From Bacteroidetes bacterium UBA6183 (GTDB lineage: Bacteria; Bacteroidota; Bacteroidia; UKL13-3): 17,402 bases of DNA. Both the position numbers and the translations under genes were made by a program. The stretch covers positions 1 to 17,402 of the forward strand of contig DITN01000019.1 in assembly GCA_002422865.1 (NCBI GenBank), written 5' to 3'. A model generated the notes under the pieces. That model saw nothing but the letters and a program-made list of their open reading frames with translations, did not search any database and had not been told where the DNA came from. The first letter of the stretch is position 1. Each line of letters starts with the position of its first letter. Below are positions 15,093-17,402 of the stretch, piece by piece.

Positions 15093-15135
15093 ACAAAGCC
15101 CCCGATTCGATTCAGAGTCGGGGCTTTGTGTTTTT
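15093..15135 (+). terminator. Terminator without an obvious gene
   Basis: ACAAAGCCCC (15093-15102) pairs with GGGGCTTTGT (15120-15129); the stem continues with one bulged C and a G-T pair to about 15108/15114 and closes on a 5-6 nt loop. It is followed by G and TTTTT (15131-15135). It lies after a gene-free stretch and before the uvrB -7 box, so it does not belong to uvrB transcription from that box. Confidence 0.8.
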
Positions 15136-15169
15136 AGCCTACAAACAACAGAACTTCGTTTACTTTCAT

Positions 15170-15177
15170 TAGCTTTG
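15170..15177 (+). promoter_or_regulatory. -7 box of uvrB
   Basis: TAGCTTTG fits TAnnTTTG and ends 10 bp before the uvrB ATG, so the leader would be only a few nt long. No TTG lies at the usual -33 distance. Confidence 0.45.
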
Positions 15178-15187
15178 TTCAGTTATT

Positions 15188-17215
15188 ATGACATTTAAAC
15201 TAACTTCAGAATATGTGCCAAGTGGCGATCAACCTTCAGCCATTAAACAACTGGTTGAAGGAGCCAATAATGGCAACAAACACCAAACTTTATTGGGGGT
15301 TACCGGCTCGGGTAAAACGTTTACCATGGCCAATATTATTCAACAAGTACAAAAACCCACATTAATTATTAGTCATAACAAAACGCTAGTGGCCCAATTA
15401 TATGGAGAGTTTAAGCAGTTTTTCCCAGAAAATGCAGTAGAGTATTTTGTATCTTATTACGACTACTACCAACCGGAAGCTTTTATTCCTTCAAGCAATA
15501 CATACATAGAAAAAGACCTAGCCATCAATCAGGAAATAGAAAAGCTGCGCTTAAAAACGACCTCTTCTCTTTTATCAGGACGCAGAGATGTTATCGTTCT
15601 GGCATCAGTAAGTTGCATTTATGGTGCGGGAAATCCAAAAGATTACGAAAGCAGCATCATTCGTTTACATCAATCACAAAAAATTTCCCGTAATACTGTT
15701 TTATACGCCTTGGTCGATTCTTTGTACTCAAGAACCACTGCAGATTTTAACCGCGGTAATTTTAGGGTTAAAGGAGACGTATTAGATGTGTTTCCAGCTT
15801 ATGCTGATTTTGCTTTTCGTATTACCTTTTTGGGAAACGAAATTGAAGACCTTGCTGTTATTGATCCGGTTAGTGGTAAACAACAAGAGCGAGTTGGAGA
15901 TATTGCCATTTTCCCGGCCAACATGTATGTTACCCCTAAAGATCAACTTAACCGTGCCATACACGAAATACAAGATGATTTGGTAGCACAGGTTGAGTAT
16001 TTTAAAAGTATTGGAAAACATTTAGAGGCCAAACGACTTGAGGAGCGCACAAATTTTGATATGGAAATGATGCGCGAACTTGGTTATTGTAGTGGTATAG
16101 AAAACTACAGCAGGTACATGGATCAACGTAAAGCCGGAGATCGTCCGTTCTGTTTGATTGATTACTTCCCTAAAGACTTCATGATGTTTATTGACGAGAG
16201 TCATGTTACCATGCCACAAGTACGCGCCATGTATGGTGGTGATAGAGCACGAAAAGAAAACTTGGTGGAGTATGGTTTTCGTTTACCAAGTGCAATGGAT
16301 AACAGACCACTAACTTTTAATGAATTTGAAAGTATGGTAAATCAAGTGGTGTATGTGAGTGCCACACCCAGTGATTATGAGTTGCGCATGAGTGAAGGTA
16401 TAGTGGTGGAGCAAATTATAAGGCCTACTGGATTATTAGATCCTACCATAGAAATTAGACCAAGCAGCAACCAAGTTGACGATTTGTTAGACGCCATTGA
16501 TGAGCGCATAAAAATGGGTGACCGTATATTGGTAACCACATTAACCAAGCGAATGGCAGAGGAATTATCAAAATATATGGCCAAGCTTAATATTAAATGC
16601 AGGTATATACACAGTGAAGTTAAAACACTTGACCGTGTAGAGATTTTACGCGATTTAAGATTGGGCGTTTTTGATGTGTTGATTGGTGTAAACCTGTTAA
16701 GAGAAGGCCTAGATTTACCGGAGGTAAGTTTGGTTGCCATTATGGATGCCGACAAAGAAGGTTTTTTACGTAATGACAAATCGCTTACACAAACCATTGG
16801 TAGGGCTGCACGTAATGAAAGAGGCAATGTAATTATGTATGCCGACAAAATTACAGACAGTATGAAAAGAACCATTGAAGAGACCAACAGAAGGCGTGAC
16901 AAACAAATTGCTTACAACTTAGCTCATGGTATTACGCCAAAAACAGTAAGAAAAAATACCGAAGAAATTCTGAAACAGACCCGTGTTGCCGACTCGAAAG
17001 AAGGAGGACAAGAAATGCGTTATTACGTAGAACCGGATGAAATGAATGTAGCCGCAGATCCGGTTGTACAATATATGAGTAAAGACCAATTGAAAAAAGC
17101 AACAGAAGAAACACAAAAACGTATGCAAAAAGCGGCCAAAGATTTAGATTTTATGGAAGCAGCAAGATTACGTGACGAACTTTTTGCACTGCAAAAACAA
17201 TTGGAACAAAACTGA
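15188..17215 (+). CDS. uvrB: Excinuclease ABC subunit B
   Basis: UvrB is the damage-verifying helicase-like subunit of nucleotide excision repair, loaded by UvrA and then bound by UvrC for incision. The 675-residue length is normal. Motifs: Walker A GVTGSGKT at 37-44; the beta-hairpin region YYDYYQPEAF at 90-99, which inserts between the DNA strands; the Walker B/DExH-type motif IDESH with D336, E337 and H339; helicase motifs V-VI in GVNLLREGLDLPEVS and QTIGRAARN; and a C-terminal UVR domain (about 635-670, AAKDLDFMEAARLRDEL) that contacts UvrC. The ATG at 15188 matches the usual start (FKLTSEYVPSGDQP). uvrA and uvrC are not in the window. No hairpin terminator is seen between its stop and the tRNA promoter. 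Confidence 0.98.
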   Translation: MTFKLTSEYVPSGDQPSAIKQLVEGANNGNKHQTLLGVTGSGKTFTMANIIQQVQKPTLIISHNKTLVAQLYGEFKQFFPENAVEYFVSYYDYYQPEAFIPSSNTYIEKDLAINQEIEKLRLKTTSSLLSGRRDVIVLASVSCIYGAGNPKDYESSIIRLHQSQKISRNTVLYALVDSLYSRTTADFNRGNFRVKGDVLDVFPAYADFAFRITFLGNEIEDLAVIDPVSGKQQERVGDIAIFPANMYVTPKDQLNRAIHEIQDDLVAQVEYFKSIGKHLEAKRLEERTNFDMEMMRELGYCSGIENYSRYMDQRKAGDRPFCLIDYFPKDFMMFIDESHVTMPQVRAMYGGDRARKENLVEYGFRLPSAMDNRPLTFNEFESMVNQVVYVSATPSDYELRMSEGIVVEQIIRPTGLLDPTIEIRPSSNQVDDLLDAIDERIKMGDRILVTTLTKRMAEELSKYMAKLNIKCRYIHSEVKTLDRVEILRDLRLGVFDVLIGVNLLREGLDLPEVSLVAIMDADKEGFLRNDKSLTQTIGRAARNERGNVIMYADKITDSMKRTIEETNRRRDKQIAYNLAHGITPKTVRKNTEEILKQTRVADSKEGGQEMRYYVEPDEMNVAADPVVQYMSKDQLKKATEETQKRMQKAAKDLDFMEAARLRDELFALQKQLEQN

Positions 17216-17249
17216 TAAACAAGCGCTTAAAAACTCCCTTTAAAAATAT

Positions 17250-17279
17250 TTGCATTAGGTCATTCAAAGTATATATTTG
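17250..17279 (+). promoter_or_regulatory. Promoter of the tRNA locus
   Basis: TTG (17250-17252), a 19-nt spacer and TATATTTG (17272-17279) match the Bacteroidota consensus fully. Transcription would start near 17285, just before the tRNA-like remnant at 17291 and about 93 bp before the intact-looking tRNA. Confidence 0.75.
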
Positions 17280-17290
17280 CACCACGTTAA

Positions 17291-17377
17291 TGGGGATTAG
17301 CTCTCCCAAATGTTCGGGATGGCTAAAGCGTCCCGAAAGCATTCGGGAAGGTAATCGGTTCTTTGGTAAAATAATTA
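17291..17377 (+). pseudogene. tRNA-Ala-like remnant interrupted by hairpin repeats
   Basis: TGGGGATTAGCTC (17291-17303) repeats the 5' end of the tRNA at 17378 with one change. The D-loop tail TGGCTA plus AAGCG (17320-17330) and an AGGT...ATCGGTTC block (17349-17361), like a variable loop and T arm, follow in the right order. The D loop is enlarged by a TCCCAAA/TTCGGGA hairpin, and the anticodon arm is replaced by TCCCGAA-AGCA-TTCGGGA. The 3' half of the T stem and the acceptor-closing strand (expected ATCCCC) are missing; TTTGGTAAAATAATTA stands there. It therefore cannot fold as a normal tRNA. It could be a degenerate duplicate or a processed 5' leader of the next tRNA. Confidence 0.6.
17304..17348 (+). 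repeat. Alternating complementary 7-mers inside the tRNA remnant
   Basis: Four blocks occur in order: TCCCAAA (17304-17310), TTCGGGA (17313-17319), TCCCGAA (17331-17337), TTCGGGA (17342-17348). Neighbouring blocks can pair: first with second (one mismatch), second with third (perfect, 11-nt loop), third with fourth (perfect, 4-nt loop). The pairings exclude each other in part. Confidence 0.75.
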
Positions 17378-17402
17378 GGGGGATTAGCTCATTTGGCTAG
17401 AG
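17378..17402 (+). tRNA. tRNA-Ala, first 25 bases only
   Basis: GGGGGAT is the acceptor 5' strand, followed by TA at positions 8-9, the D stem GCTC, a D loop with GG (ATTTGGCTA) and the first bases of the returning stem (GAG). The start GGGGGATTAGCTCA is typical of alanine tRNAs in this phylum. The anticodon lies beyond the window, so the identity is by resemblance only. Confidence 0.75.

Noticed and set aside
16375..16902. Leftward open frame of 175 residues.
   Set aside because: Antisense to the helicase motifs of uvrB, with no promoter and no recognisable domain.
17304..17348. Hairpin series as a CRISPR array or as a terminator of uvrB.
   Set aside because: The units are 7 bases with uneven spacing and no spacers of fixed size, and no T run follows either hairpin.

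Overview
The window looks like a chromosomal stretch of a low-GC member of the Bacteroidota. The evidence is: promoters of the form TTG-N17-23-TAnnTTTG in front of many genes, no clear Shine-Dalgarno sequences, a large secreted protein ending in a type IX secretion (T9SS) type A sorting domain, and several families largely confined to this phylum (WbqC-like, PG_1098/THUMP-like methyltransferase, CarboxypepD_reg-like). Most of the content is housekeeping. I see no phage, transposon, CRISPR array or defence system.

Left part (1-6800): a leftward acyl-CoA dehydrogenase cut by the window edge; a rightward WbqC-like gene; then a leftward two-gene unit of a chromate-type transporter followed 7 bp later by a secreted carboxypeptidase-regulatory-domain protein. 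Divergent from these is a 1057-residue T9SS surface or secreted protein, closed by a strong hairpin terminator.

Middle (6800-11370): leftward purB and a DnaQ-like exonuclease form a pair 32 bp apart. Rightward sppA (signal peptide peptidase) ends in a terminator and is followed by a small zinc-ribbon protein. Right of that (11370-13100) genes are tightly packed and convergent: a PG_1098-type methyltransferase, a 36-residue lipoprotein not previously listed as a gene, and an OsmC-family protein. Two convergent pairs share their stop codons in 4-bp overlaps.

Right part (13100-17402): a beta-barrel-like exported protein is coupled by a 1-bp gap to lipA (lipoyl synthase), which ends in a very strong terminator. 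Next comes a 423-bp gap without a gene that holds a second, apparently orphan terminator, and then uvrB. The window ends in a tRNA locus: a consensus promoter, a broken tRNA-Ala-like copy interrupted by TCCCGAA/TTCGGGA hairpins, and the first 25 bases of an apparently intact tRNA-Ala.

The most unusual items are the hairpin-interrupted tRNA-like element between a tRNA promoter and a real tRNA, the 36-residue lipoprotein with its own promoter, the orphan terminator before uvrB, and a promoter that shows the longest reading frame of the chromate transporter starts too early.
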